From positions 24,711,001 through 24,775,000 of the forward strand of contig JAVQMG010000129.1 in the NCBI GenBank assembly GCA_032878915.1: 64,000 nucleotides of DNA. Reading direction: 5' to 3'. Origin of the DNA: Castanopsis chinensis (lineage: Eukaryota; Streptophyta; Magnoliopsida; Fagales; Fagaceae). Shown here piece by piece: positions 42,484 to 54,671 of the stretch. The position numbers and the translations under genes were made by a program. The notes beneath the pieces are model-generated. The model saw only the letters and a list, made by a program, of their open reading frames with translations. It searched no databases and had not been told where the DNA came from. Position 1 is the stretch's first letter; every line of letters starts with the position of its first letter.

Positions 42484-43276
42484 CTATTCTAAAACCTCAT
42501 CTATATATCCAGCTTGTGATAAACCAAACATCTTATTCTTTCGATCTCGCCAAAGCTTGATCCCTAGAATAAAGTTAGCTTCACCCAAGTCCTTCATATC
42601 AAATTGATTTGATAACCAAACCTTTGCTGATAACATTACCCCTACATCATTTCCAATGAGTAGAATATCATCAACATAAAACACTAGGAACGTTACTACT
42701 TTATCTTGATGCCTTTTGTACACACATGGCTCATCATGGTTTTGTTCAAAACCAAATGACTTGATTGCTTGATCAAATCTGATGCTCCATGACCTAAATG
42801 CTTGCTTAAGTACAACAGACCTTTTCAACTTGCATACCATATGCTCTTGGTTCTTTGCTATGAAACCTTCCAGTTGCATCAATGGACCTTTTCAACTTGC
42901 ATACCATAAGCATGGCCATTGGAGAAAAAGTTTCATTATAATGAATACCTTCTTTTTGTGTATACCCTTTTGCTACTAGTCTTACTTTAAAGGTTTCAAC
43001 CTTTCCATCTATCTCTCTCTTCCTCTTGTAAACCCATTTGCAACCAATAAGTTTAATGTCATTAGGCGCCTTCACAAGATCCCAAACTTCATTGGAATAC
43101 ATAGAATCTAATTCAGATTTCATAGCATTAACCCAATGATGTGCATCTATATCATTCATCGCCTCTTCATAAGTGTAGGGATCCGATTCATCCTCTTTTG
43201 GGATAGTTACATATGTTTCTCCCAAACCTATAAATCTTATAAGAGGCCAAAAAATTCTCCCACTACAACGAGGCAC
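42484..43276 (-). pseudogene. Copia-1 reverse transcriptase, motif A deleted
   Basis: 43276-42806: YEEAMNDIDAHHWVNAMKSE, IGCKWVYKRKREIDG, RLVAKGYTQKEGIHYNETFS. 42882-42484: QLEGFIAKNQEHMVCKLKRS, then FVFYVDDILLIGND (active-site YVDD intact), then DMKDLGEANFILGIKL. The segment normally joining FSP(V)AML to the MxxPEGF block, including the motif A aspartate, is absent. At the junction an exact 23-bp sequence (ATGGTATGCAAGTTGAAAAG plus GTC) occurs twice, at 42818-42840 and 42885-42907. Inactive. Confidence 0.92.
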
Positions 43277-43497
43277 CTATGTACTAGGCATCTCATGAAT
43301 AGTATCTTGTGGTGTATCTAATACAGCCATATCATTACTAGTATCATCCATTGGTTGTTCAACTATAGGTTCATCTATTTCAGCCAAAAAAACTTTACTT
43401 CTAGGATTAAAATTATTCACATAATCATCTTCCAAAAAATTTGGCATGAGTACTAACAAATACTTTGTTATCTTTATGATTATAGAATAAATAACCC

Positions 43498-44442
43498 TTA
43501 GTTTCCTTTGAATATCCTAAAAACATGCATACTTCTGTTTTTTGTTTTCAAGTTATTAGGCTTCCCTTTCAACACATGTGCAGGACATCCCCAAATATGG
43601 AGGTATCTCATACTAGGCTTATGCCCACTCCATAATTCCTTAGGTGTGTTGGAAACAGATATTGATGGAACTAATTTCAAAATATGCATTGCAGTTTTTA
43701 GTGCATATCCCCAAAAAGAAACCAGTAAAGTTGAGTAACTTATCATGCACCTAATCATTTCTAAAAGAGTCTTATTCCTTCTCTCTACTACACCATTTTG
43801 TTAGAGAGTTCCAGGTGCATTCAATTTAGATACAATCCTATTTTGAATTAGGTAATCCTAGAAATCTCCAAGAAGGTATTTGCCACCTTGATCAGATCGA
43901 ATAGCCTTTATGCGTTTACCCAATTGATTCTCAACTTTAGCCTTAAACTCTTTGAACTTTTCAAAGGCTTCAAACTTCCGTCTCATTAGGCACACATAGC
44001 CATGTCGTGCGTAATCATTTGTAAATGTGATGAAGTACTCAAAACCTCCCTTTGCCTAGGTTGAAATAGGACTACATACATTCGTATGAACTAGTTCAAG
44101 CAACTCTTGGGCTCTTCTACCTTTTGCATTAAGGTCGTTTGGTCATTTTACCCTGCAAACAAGATCACAAATTGGAAATTCATCAAAGTCCATGGTCTAC
44201 AAAAGTCCATCTTTGATTAGTCTTTGAATCATTTTTGAATTAATATGACCCAAACGTAAGTACCAACAATATGCATCATTAGTAAAAGGAAAATTTCTCT
44301 TTAATGATTTTACATGAGAGTTATCATCTAATTCAAAACAATATAATTCATGCTTATTAGGAGTTAAAATATAAAGACCACCCATAATATTGCCAGAACA
44401 GATAAACACTTTATCCTTCTTTATTACAACATTGTCTTTCAA
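43498..44442 (-). pseudogene. Copia-1 GAG-pre-integrase and integrase
   Basis: 44442-44197: YCFELDD, WYLRLGHINSKMIQRLIKDG (the HxxxH zinc-type pre-integrase block is altered). About 44190-43760 is degenerate integrase core (lysine- and stop-rich frames but recognisable RKFEAFEKFKE-like order). 43758-43498: IRCMISYSTLLVSFWGYALK, TAMHILKLVPS, MRYLHIWGCPAHVLKGKP, the integrase C-terminal block. A fragment at 43459-43277 is the linker to RT. Confidence 0.85.
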
Positions 44443-44520
44443 GATAACACAGCATCCATGTTTACCTAAATAAGTTGCAAAAATTAAATTCCTACAAACA
44501 TTAGGTACATATAGATAGTC

Positions 44521-45621
44521 TTATAATATTAAAACTCTAGAATTAAAACATAAATTAAACACTCCAAGAGCTACAACCGAAATTCTGCTTCCATCAGCCA
44601 AAATAAGAAATAATTCCCCTTCATTTAGTTTTCTGGTCTCTTGAGACCTCAGCAAAGTATTATAGATATGATTGGTACCACCTAAATCCACACACCAGAA
44701 ATTCGTGGGATTCTGTACCAAACATATTTCAAGGAGGAATGAACATTTCATACCCTTATTCTTGGTAGCCTTACATATTGGACAATTTCTCTTCCAATGT
44801 CCTTTCTCACCACAATGGAAACACTTTCCTTTATTTTTCTTTCCTTTGCTGGTAACTCCTAAAGAAATTTGTTTATCATCTTGCTTAATGAAGTCCTTCT
44901 TTTTCTTCTTCTTCTTATTCTTCTTCTTCTTCTTCTTCTTCTTCTTCTTCTTCTTCTTGCCTTTGTCTTTTGACTTAGGTTGAGAAGTAGAAGCTTCACC
45001 CTTATTGGCTTCAACACTAGAAGTACCAAGAATGCCTTCCGCCGCTACTAATTCATTCATTAATTAAGACAATGAATAAATCTTTTTGTTCATATTATAA
45101 TTAAGTCTGAATTCCTTCAATGATTTTGATAGTAATTGGAGTATCATATCCACTTGGGATTCTCTATCAATGTCAGCACCTAAAACTTCCAATGTATTCA
45201 AATTAGAAATCATCCTAAGACAATGCTCCCTCACTGAATTACCTTCAACCATTTTGGTATTATAAATTTGTCTCATAGTTTCTTCCCTTGCAGAATGGCC
45301 TTGCTCACCAAACATCTTCTTCAGACTTATCATTATGTCTGAAGCTAGTTCTACATCCTACATTTAATGCTGTAGAACATTTGGACTAGATGCTAAGATA
45401 TAGCACTTGGCCATCTCATTAGATTTCTGCCAACGATCATATCACTGTTATTCCTCAAGAGGAGCATCTAATGATGGAAAGTTAGGACATGGTTAAGTAA
45501 GCACATATTTGTGCTCTTCAGCTATAAGAACAATGTCCAAATTTCTTTTCCAGACGACATAGTTAGATTTAGTCAATTTATTTTGATTAAGAATAGCAAA
45601 AAGTATGCTAAATGATTCCAT
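44521..45621 (-). pseudogene. Copia-1 gag and protease, with lysine-repeat expansion
   Basis: ATG at 45621 opens MESFSILFAILNQNKL, then NYVVWKRNLDIVLIAEEHKY, a Copia gag start, with a stop soon after. 45333-45064: MRQIYNTKMVEGNSVREHCL, LNTLEVLGADID. 45060-44521: zinc knuckle CFHCGEKGHWKRNC, then FWCVDLGGTNHI where the aspartic protease normally reads D-S-G-A, so its active site is altered. A (CTT)n run at about 44898-44957 encodes a long lysine tract before the knuckle. Confidence 0.9.
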
Positions 45622-46856
45622 GATTTAAATTTGAAAATAAAAAACATGAATATACTAAGAAAACCTGAAATTATCAATTTAGCATATAAACATATAGTAT
45701 GGAACCTTAATAAAATCATAATATAATATATGCAACACTAACCCAATCTCATGTCTATAATTTCTTGGTAGCAAGTTTATTATAAATACTATGATTAATT
45801 GAGAAATATTCTCATTATTATTGCTATCATAATAACTCTTATCAAACACTAATAATATGTCGTATTACCTTTAGCCTCTAAGTAATAATGACATAACTCC
45901 TTTGGGAGATTAACATTATACTTAGTCTAGTGTACACCATTATCTAGAATCATGTGTAGCCACATTTCATCTTCCTTTATAGTGCTTAAAATTGTAGTAC
46001 ATTGAACAAACACCCTCCTTTGTGATCGCGAGACATATATGCCAAGACGAGGTGCTTGTCCATACTACTTTAAACGGGGTAAATTCAATCTTGTAGTACT
46101 ATGAAGTAAACACCCTCCTTTGGGATCGCGAGGCATATATGCCAAGACGAGGTGACACACTACTTTGAACTGATAATGGAGGCCTTGAGACCCAACCCTT
46201 ATATCTCTCTCCCACTAGATATTTGAAAATAATGGTTTTTAATAGGAAATCATGTGTAATCTAATCACACACAGCCTTGTACTTTTAAACATGAAAACGC
46301 TTAGAAAAAATTCAAAATTTAATTATTTCGATCGATTGAATGTATACCTTGATCGGTCGAAAAATTAAAAAAAAAAAAAAAAAATTCATGCTTGACAATC
46401 TGCCTAGCTCAATCGATACTCGATCAATCAAAAAATAACATTCGATTGATCGACTAGCAATCGAGTATCAATCAAATAAAGCAGATTGGCCATTGTTTCA
46501 CTTGATTGATTGAAAGCAATTTTCGATCAATCGAATCTCGTGAAACTTGAATTTTTTAGAATTTTGCCAAGGTAGTTTTCAACAGTTTTTCATGCACAAA
46601 CAACAATCATATGAACATAATAGACAAAGATCAACATCAAAACTGAATTCATTGATGCTATAACTTTAAAGTTCAATTTAACATACTTAATATCAAACTT
46701 AAACAACATCATAACATCAATATCAATTTTCAACAAACAATAATTTCAATAACCATGCAAAAAATTAATCGCAAAAGATGAAACTATAGTTTCTAATTCC
46801 AGAACTCACAAAACATGTTATACAAATCCAAAATTAAAGACCGCTCTGGTACCAAT
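45622..46856 (-). other. Copia-1 leader region
   Basis: Non-coding between PBS and gag. Contains a duplicated block (45991-46170) and a cluster of TCGATCGA/TCGATTGA palindromic motifs (46325-46550). PBS at 46844-46855 reads TGGTACCAGAGC on the minus strand, matching initiator tRNA-Met type with one change. Confidence 0.75.
45991..46170. repeat. Two-copy tandem repeat, period about 101 bp
   Basis: AAACACCCTCCTTTG(T/G)GATCGCGAG, then CATATATGCCAAGACGAGGTG, occurs at about 46007 and 46107. Confidence 0.88.
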
Positions 46857-47958
46857 TGTTGGGCAAATATATGTTTGTATCGTATACAAAATATACATAG
46901 CGGAAAATTAACGTATTTACTTCATTCACAATTGATAACATGTACTATGTAAATTTTGAAATTCAAGAACAAGAGAGTGTACCTTGGTGCGGTGAATTTC
47001 AAAACAAAGATCAGAAGCACTTGGGAACACTTTAATCTTCACTCCAATTTCACTAATGCCCAAGAAGTGTGGTCTCAATCAATTTCCAAAAGGAGAATAA
47101 GAGAGTGGCTCACACTCATATACACACCATTTCACAATAATGTGTTTCTTACAGAATTTTGTATGTTTCTCCCTTAATATCTAACTGATTATCTAATTGG
47201 GCTAGCCTTTTAGGACATTCCAATTGGGCTTATGTGTGTGGCTTGGAGTGGAATCAAAAGGGACCAATAGGACACTAACTCCAATGGGCCTTGGGCTTTT
47301 CTGTCAACTCTTGACAAGTCCAAAGTTGTCATTAATCATATTTAATATCACTATATAAATATAATTACACTCTAGGCCTTATTTATAAATTATATCCAAA
47401 GTCATTATTATACATGCAACCCCTTCATAAAATATTCGTAGTAATACAAAGTCATAAAAATAAATTGCCACTTTGAATATTGTTACATCTTTAATCTTTG
47501 ATTACTCGGTTTAATCGTTTATGTTATTCATCATATATTTATGAAATCCAATTCCATAAATATGTACTTTAGTAACTCCTTACTAAAGTGGTTAAGCCTA
47601 ACACTCTGAAAAACCAAACCTATTAAACTTATCTCAAGGGAATTTTTTGTATCTCCAGGGAATGTTTTGTATTTCCGTTAAAAAATTATGAACTCCATCT
47701 TGAAAATATATGTTTCATCAACGCTTAATATGGTTGCCCAACATACTGAGATTCTGATCGTGACTTTGGATCTACCTACACTTCATGATCAGGTTTATTA
47801 TCCTCTCAGGATTAAGAGTTCATGTAAATAGAAGTTGTGAGATTTATTATTCATTTGACAGTCGTTAGGAGAATAATAAATCTCACAATGGTACAGCTCA
47901 ATATGTCTTAACTCTTAAAACATATCAACGCATCAACTAAAAGTCTCTACTTCCATGA

Positions 47959-48987
47959 TGTTAGCACATATGTAGTTCAAGTAAGTTTAAACATATGTCA
48001 CTATTTTGTGTAATTGGTTTATCCTTTGACAAAATGCACTTTACTTGTAGTTGGGTAGATTTAGGATTTGTTTAACGCTTCAGGAAATTGTGTTTCAAGA
48101 TCAAGTGTTGAAGTCATTAGTTTGTCCAAGAAACAATTTGGAAAGTGCAAGTTACTAAAGCTAGACACCTAGTCTCGACACATGCATCTATCGAGCTTTA
48201 GAAGTTGTTTCAGCCTCGAAGCTGGACAGCTTCTCGATAGATCCTCGACACCTCTATCTGTCGAGATTTAAGAAAAACAAATTCCAAGTACTGTTTTAAT
48301 TCCAATCCGTGAATGTCTTTGGGACTTCTTTTCTCCTTACCCTAGATATATAAAAGGATTGTTTTAAGGGTCATCACAGAGACAAAAGTTGCACAAGTTT
48401 TGAGTAATCCTTGTTCATGCAATTTGTGACCTCAGACAAAGTTCATGCTCTGGTTCATCTCTTGTGAAGAAGTTGCTATGTAATATGCACCGTAGGGTTT
48501 TGTAACCAAGCATCTTCTTGATCTTCATCGTGTGGATGATTTGAAGAACTTTGCAGCCAACAACTCTCTCTAGTTGGTAAATTGAAGTCGCGTACTCGGA
48601 TCCGGGCAATTGGTTAGTCACGTACTTGAAGCCGTGCAACAAAAGGAGAAACTGTCACTATAGAACAAGTCCAATTGGGTATTGGGGTAAGGGTTCAACT
48701 GTAGGTTGATGAGGTACTCGGATTCCCTACTTGTAACTACTTGTTGTAATAATAGTGGAGTTTCGGGAGTGGTGACCTTAAATCACCCGATGGGGTTTTT
48801 GCCGTCAGGTTTTCCCCATTCGTAAACAAATCACTGTGTCATTTATTTTTCGCTGCCTACTTTAGTTATTGGTGATTTGTTTGTACTGCCACGTGAATTT
48901 GCATGTTAACTTGATTAATTAATTAATAACTCGGCTAATTAATCAATTTAATTAATCACAAGGGGTCAACGCGTTTGTGGCCTATCA
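47959..48987 (+). repeat. Copia-2 5' LTR (1029 bp)
   Basis: TGTTAGCACATATG to GTGGCCTATCA. Includes a CTCGACA/TGTCGAG motif cluster (48172-48270) and TATATAAAAGG at about 48346, the likely TATA box. Confidence 0.95.
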
Positions 48988-48989
48988 AG

Positions 48990-49001
48990 TGGTATCAGAG
49001 C
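48990..49001 (+). other. Copia-2 primer-binding site
   Basis: TGGTATCAGAGC, complementary to the initiator tRNA-Met 3' end, two bases after the LTR. Confidence 0.95.
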
Positions 49002-49058
49002 AGGCACACTCTGATTAGGGTTTAATCCTTGTGTGTGATCCATTGACCCCTGTTTGTC

Positions 49059-50959
49059 ATGGATAGAGGTCAGTCTCTTATTATACCTCCATTCTTTGAT
49101 GGTACTAACTATGCATACTAGAAAATACGCATGAGAACTTTCTTGCAGTCATTAGATGAGAAGGTGTGGCAAGCTATAGAGATAAGCTGGACCAAGCCTA
49201 CAGAAGCACCGGTCGATTGGGATGATGCTAAGATCAAGGCGGCAAAATTCAATAGCAGAGCATTGAATGCCCTATTCAGTGCGGTCACCAATGAGGAGTT
49301 CAAGAAAATTTCCTCCACAGAAACTGCGAAGGAAGCATGGACCATTCTCCAGACAACCTTTAAGGGAACCAAGGCTATCAAGGATTCGAAGCTATAGAGA
49401 CTCGCTACAAGCTTCAAAGAAATTAAGATGGAGGAGGATGAGTCATTTGATGAGTTCTATGCAAAGCTTAAAGACATAGTGAACTTAGCTTTCAATCTTG
49501 GGGAAACCATTCCGAAACCCAAGATAGTGAGAAAAGTACTCAGATATTTGCCTGAGAGATTCCATGCTAAGATCATAGCTATAGAGCAATCAAAGGATAT
49601 TGACAAGATTCCTCTAACTGAGCTGGTTGGAATCTTGCAAACCTACGAGCTAGGGCTGACTAGGATGGGCAAGTCAAGCAAAGGTAAGAGCATGGCACTA
49701 AAAGCCAAGAGTAGTGATACAGATGATTCTTCAGACGATGAAGATTCTAAAATGAAGTCCTACATTACCAGGTAATTCAAGAAATTCATGAAGAATGCCA
49801 ATGGAAAAGGCTTTAATAAGGACCGTAGGCAATCCAGTTCTTCTCAGTTCAAGAACTCAGATAAAGGGAAGAAGGATGCCAAGGATGGCGGTCAGTACAC
49901 TGTTCCCGCTAGACCGAAATGCTTTAGGTGTCAAGGCTTCGGACACATGAAACAAGAGTGTCCAACGTACCTCAGGAGCATTGGGAAGAGCAAGGCACTT
50001 GCTGCTACCTTAAGCGACACGGAGCCCGAGGATGATTCCGACAATGAAGATGACGGAATCTTGAATGCCTTCATTGCTACTGACAATCCTACTGATAGGA
50101 TTACTGAAGAAGTAGATGAAGAAAAGGAATTGGTGGATGCCAAGTTTGAAACTATGGATGATCAAGATGATATCCATATTGCCTATGAGAAGCTGTAGAA
50201 GCTTTCTGAGAAGCATGAAAACTCTATAGGCTGGCCACCAAGAAGCTCAGTGCTATGGAACTTGACCATGAGGAGCTTTCCACTAAGGTTAATGAAGCAA
50301 ATCAGACCATTAGGGCACTGAGGTTTGAGAAAAATTTCTTGGCTGAGAAGACCAAGAAGCTTGAAGCGGAGATGTTTCAAGTCAGAGCACAATTGCAGAG
50401 GACATCAAGTGCAAAGCTAGATGAGATGCTAAGTGTTTAGAAATCTTCTTCGGACCGTACAGGATTGGGGTATGAATTCTCTCTCTCTAGTACTCCTTCT
50501 GCTAGTACTACTATTTTTATTCCTCCTGCTAATAACATTAAAATTGAGAATAAAGATGTTAAAACTGAATTAGCAAGTGAGAACTTAGACAAGGGCAAGT
50601 CCATCTTAGGAGCACCCCCTAAGCTTGAGAAGAGGGAAACTAGAAACCCTAGGACTAAGAAGGCTATCTCTCAAAAGCCCAAACAGAAGAAGCAGCAACT
50701 CTGTTATCATTGTGGTGTTGCCGGCCATACTCGACCAAATTGCTATAAGTGGCTAGCCACTCAACGTAGCAATGGCATGATAGCATCTGGGAACCAGAAT
50801 CAGCTTCAGACCTCTCTTGCTCCTCTTGGAGACATTCTCAAAGTCCTCATGTTCTTTTCGATCTTGAACGGTTTAAATTCTTCCCCCTCATCACCGGTTC
50901 AAGGGTTGACAAAAAGGAAAGGTTCTTCTAAGGTGTGGAAGGAAAAGGGCTCTAAGTGA
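49059..50959 (+). pseudogene. Copia-2 gag with two CCHC knuckles
   Basis: ATG at 49059: MDRGQSLIIPPFFDGTNYAY, then TAG in place of the W of YWKxRM. The same frame runs to 50198 with further stops at 49395, 49773 and 50196, then one frameshift and a second frame 50255-50959 (stop at 50438). Domains: UBN2-type capsid (WDDAKIKAAKFNSRALNAL, EAWTILQTTFKGT, FYAKLKDIVN, KVLRYLPERFH), knuckle 1 CFRCQGFGHMKQEC, an acidic stretch, a coiled coil (LDHEELSTKVNEANQTIRAL) and knuckle 2 CYHCGVAGHTRPNC near the C-terminus. An intact protein would package RNA in virus-like particles. Two widely spaced knuckles are unusual. Confidence 0.92.
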
Positions 50960-52892
50960 TTTTGTTCATTTCTTCCTCTCTCTCCTCTTTTTATTTTTAA
51001 CATTACTTAAGTGTTGCTTTACTGTTATAGGTCAGTCTAGTTTTATGCATTGTGTTGCTTTCTTTAATATGCTTTTGTTTGTGTATTTTATTTTGGTTTT
51101 GTGTTTTGTTTTTGCTTTTCTGATAAAAATAAAAAAAAAATTGAAAAATTGAAAAATACAAAAACAGTGTGTGTTTGTGTACATTGGTTATTGTGAACCT
51201 TAAAATGGCAATTGAAACAGAGTTTTCTAAACTTTGTATCTTTTGTAGCTTAGATGAGCATTCATATGCACAACTAAGCAAGTGAGCTTTGTAGCACTTT
51301 GTTTGTGATGAGTAAGGTTAAGTGATCTCTTGTGCTTAACACTCATATCACTCTTTTTGACGAGTAGGACTAGAAAATCCTAAGAGAAAGGCATAAATAA
51401 CCATCTCACCACTATTACTCGCCAATCATGATATGACATCTGTATGTTTCGGCATAGTAAAAGTGCAATGTCAAAAGCTTAACATAATTGGGTATTTCTT
51501 TTCTCTCTTATATGCCCATGCATGATATGCTAAATAAAGAAAAAATGCAAAGAAATAAAAGCAAAAAGATTAAAATGCTTTAAAATATGGTTGCAAGCGT
51601 GTTTTCTAGGAGATGTAGGAGTTATAGAATGTACCTCGAAGGTGATAGTCCCCATCAAACAGTTATGATTATGTGTGAGTTAAAGTGATCTTCTCATATC
51701 TCAAATCGTCATAACATTGAGACACTTATGCAATCTTGTGATGTTTTCACACACAACACGCAATATTCTTTGCTATTCTTGATACATGTCCAGGTACAAT
51801 GTGATTTGGTCATCACAAGGTTTACATGCGTTAATGTATGCTTACTAAACTGTCTTAACTTATTTTTGAAATATAAAATTGGTTAGACTTGTTTAGTGTG
51901 TGTGTGTGTTTTGGGATCCATGTACTTAAAGTTATTGTTGAGAGTTGAATTTGAGAGCTAAATGTGTTGCTTGGATCATTGATTGAGTTGCATGCGTGAT
52001 TGCATTCATGTCCGTGTTTTTCCTCTCTTGAAAAACTGTTTTTAAGGCAATCTCAACACCTCCTCGACACCTCCTCAATACCTAGCTATCTGTCGAGATT
52101 CTTAGTCTCTTTCTTATCGCAATCTCGACACATTCTCGACACCTGGTGGATCGATCGAGAAACTTTCTGTTTACTCAATAGCTTCTCGACAACTTCTGGA
52201 TCGATCGAGATTCTTTAGTGGTTGATCTTTCTTTCTCGACACATGTTCTCGATAGCTATATCTGTCGAAGTTCATTTTCTCGATACCTACCTCAATAGCT
52301 GTCTCGACACCTCTCGATACCTGCATCTGTCGAGAATTACTGATGGACTATATAAGGGTTTCTCGTGATTTTTCTCTCATTTCACTCGATCTCTCTCTCT
52401 ATACTTCGCGATTTTCTCTCCCAAAAACCTCTCTCACTCACTCTAAACCCCCTCCTAAGGATTCTTCAAGCTTTTCTCAAGATCTCATTCACTTGGTAAG
52501 CTTCAATCCTCTCATTCTTCATGCATTTCATGTTTTAAAAACCTAGGTTTTGGGGGTTTTTGAAAATATTTGGGGTTTTTTCAAAATTGATGAGAGTTTA
52601 ATGAAATTTTTGGGTTGGTTTTATAGATTTGATCTTTAAAACTATATGCATTGCATCACATTAGCATTCTAACTGTATTTTCATGCATTTAGATGTGTGC
52701 AAACTAGTTGTGTGCTGGTAGGATTGGATTGGGCTGAGCCCAAGATTTTTTTCTATTGCATGTCACATGTTCATGCTTTTCCAATGCATACGTTCTTTCT
52801 TTTCAATATTCTCTTCCTATGTTGAACTATTTGGGACTTTTCTGTGTGTTTCTCTCTTTCTTTTTCTCTCTATGTTTGCGTTCGTAGTGTCT
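50960..52892 (+). other. Copia-2 internal non-coding region with a TCGA motif array
   Basis: Where pol would be expected there is no domain. 51000-52000 is AT-rich. 52045-52345 holds a dense array of CTCGACAC(C/A)T, CTCGATA and (A)TCTGTCGAGA motifs and GGATCGATCGAGA. From 52345 to 52890 is leader-like sequence before ORF2. Confidence 0.8.
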
Positions 52893-54083
52893 ATGGTACC
52901 TAAGCGTAAATCCATTCCATCCTAGAACCCTTTGCGTTCTAAGGGATCTTCTTCTTCTTCTGATTCTACTCCTATGTCTGTCCGGTTCCATGATGAGAAA
53001 GCCCAAAAGGACTTCTCGGAGAACTTTTCTAAACGAGGTGTTCATTCGGAACGCCAAGTTATCTTGGCAGACTTTGCCGACACTGACCTACACGATGTCA
53101 TTCACAGTCATGGTTGGGAGTCACTGTGTGACGTCCCGGTCACTTGTCCTCTTGTGTTAATACAGGAGTTTTACTCCAACATCCACGGGATCGATTCTTT
53201 AGTACCTCTCTTTCACTCTTGCGTTAGAGGTACGCACTTTGCTGTCATTTCGAAGTTGGTCTCCGAGGTTCTTCATGTCCAGAGGGTGGATCATCCTAAT
53301 TTCCCCAGATGTGAGAGTCTATGGACTGTGTCCAAAGACGAGATGATCTCTGCGTTCTGTGAGCGCCCCTCTGACTGGGGAGATCATCAGTACACACCAT
53401 GTAGGCCTTTTGCTAAAGGTCCTCGTTTCCTTAACATGGTGATGACATTTGTGTTGCACCCACTCTATCACTACAACTCTATCACAGAGCCTCGTGCTCG
53501 ATTTTTGTTGTCTCTTCTAGAGCATCTTACTATAGACTTCCCTTCACACTTCATCTTCTCTATCATAGATGTCTATAGAGATACGGCTACTCGTGATAAG
53601 CTCATTTTTCATTCCGCTATCATGAGGATTCTTCGTCGTTTTTCCATCCCCTTTCCATCGTCCGATCCTTTTCATGTCATGTCTGCCATAGACGTCGCTA
53701 CCGTAAAACGTAGTGAGGCACAGTTCAGATCGCGACAATCGGATACTACTTCTCCTTCCTCCCATCTGACTCCATCTAGATCTGCTCAAGCGACATCTAC
53801 TCCTTCCTCTTCTTCGAGCAACGTCACTCTTGGAGACATCATGGCGCAACTTCAGCGCATGGATGCTCGCCTCGATACACTCTCCATGGAGCTGTATTAG
53901 GTGAACGTTCGTGTTGGTTGTATTGCCAGGCGACAGGCGACCTTGGGCGGCTTTGCTTCTGAGGTTTCTCCTCTGCCTCCTCATGTCACTTCTGAGACTG
54001 AGGATAATGATGATGGTGATGATGATGATGCTTCCGGTGATGATGATGGAGATGCGAGCTCTTCTGATGAGATGTTTACTTGA
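52893..54083 (+). pseudogene. Copia-2 ORF2, plant transposon-associated protein (PF20167-like)
   Basis: ATG at 52893 (MVPKRKSIPS) then TAG at 52923, an open frame to the TAG at 53898-53900, and on to TGA at 54081-54083 in the same frame. Core motifs: HSHGWESLC, LVLIQEFYSNIHGID, VRGTHFAVI, YNSITEPRARFLLSLLEHL, VYRDTATRDKLIF. Then a Ser/Thr/Pro linker, a heptad-like stretch VTLGDIMAQLQRMDARLDTL and an Asp-rich tail. This resembles the domain annotated as putative plant transposon protein, whose biochemical role is unknown to me. The TAGs sit where CAG would be expected. Same strand as gag, just upstream of the polypurine tract, in the position of an env-like or accessory ORF. Confidence 0.8.
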
Positions 54084-54304
54084 CACTTTACCCTTTGTCA
54101 CTCGTGACAAAAAGGGGGAGTAGTTTTGGTGTATGAGAGTAGTCATACGTAGGGGGAGAGCTAGTATAAGACATTTTTGATAGGGGGAGTGTTGATATGA
54201 GGGATGTAGTAAGGATTACATGTATTTCTTTTCTTTTTCTTTCTGTTAGAGATACATTGATCATGTACCCCGGTCCTGTGACCATTTATTGACATACATT
54301 GTGC

Positions 54305-54313
54305 TTATTCTTG

Positions 54314-54346
<33 letters not shown>

Positions 54347-54352
54347 TATTGA
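54305..54352. repeat. (TA)n microsatellite
   Basis: TATATATA run followed by TACACATATATAT. Confidence 0.9.
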
Positions 54353-54657
54353 TGTATGTTTCTTTCACCTATCTCTCCCTGTGTTGTTTCTTTTCTGTTT
54401 TTGTACACATATTTCTTTTACTTGTATACAATCTATTATTTCTGCTTCACACAAAAATGCCTTAATGTGTTTTCTTTAAAAGTGTTTCAGAAATACAGGT
54501 TGTCAAAGTCTACTTGCCATAAACTCTCTTCTTGCAAAGTTTTTCTAAAGTTTGTGTTAGGATTGATTTTATTGTAATTAACAAGTGAATATGAGTTGAG
54601 TGATTACATGACTTCTCTCATATGTTCATTTGTTTGTTATGGTTTTGTCACGGATTG

Positions 54658-54671
54658 CCAAAGGGGAAGAT
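54658..54671 (+). other. Copia-2 polypurine tract
   Basis: CCAAAGGGGAAGAT directly before the 3' LTR; it serves as plus-strand primer. Confidence 0.85.

Noticed and set aside
44672..44983. Plus-strand frame with a phenylalanine tract
   Set aside because: Antisense of Copia-1 gag and its (CTT)n run.
53544..54146. 200-residue minus-strand open frame
   Set aside because: Antisense of Copia-2 ORF2; arginine- and isoleucine-rich shadow of Asp and Ser codons.
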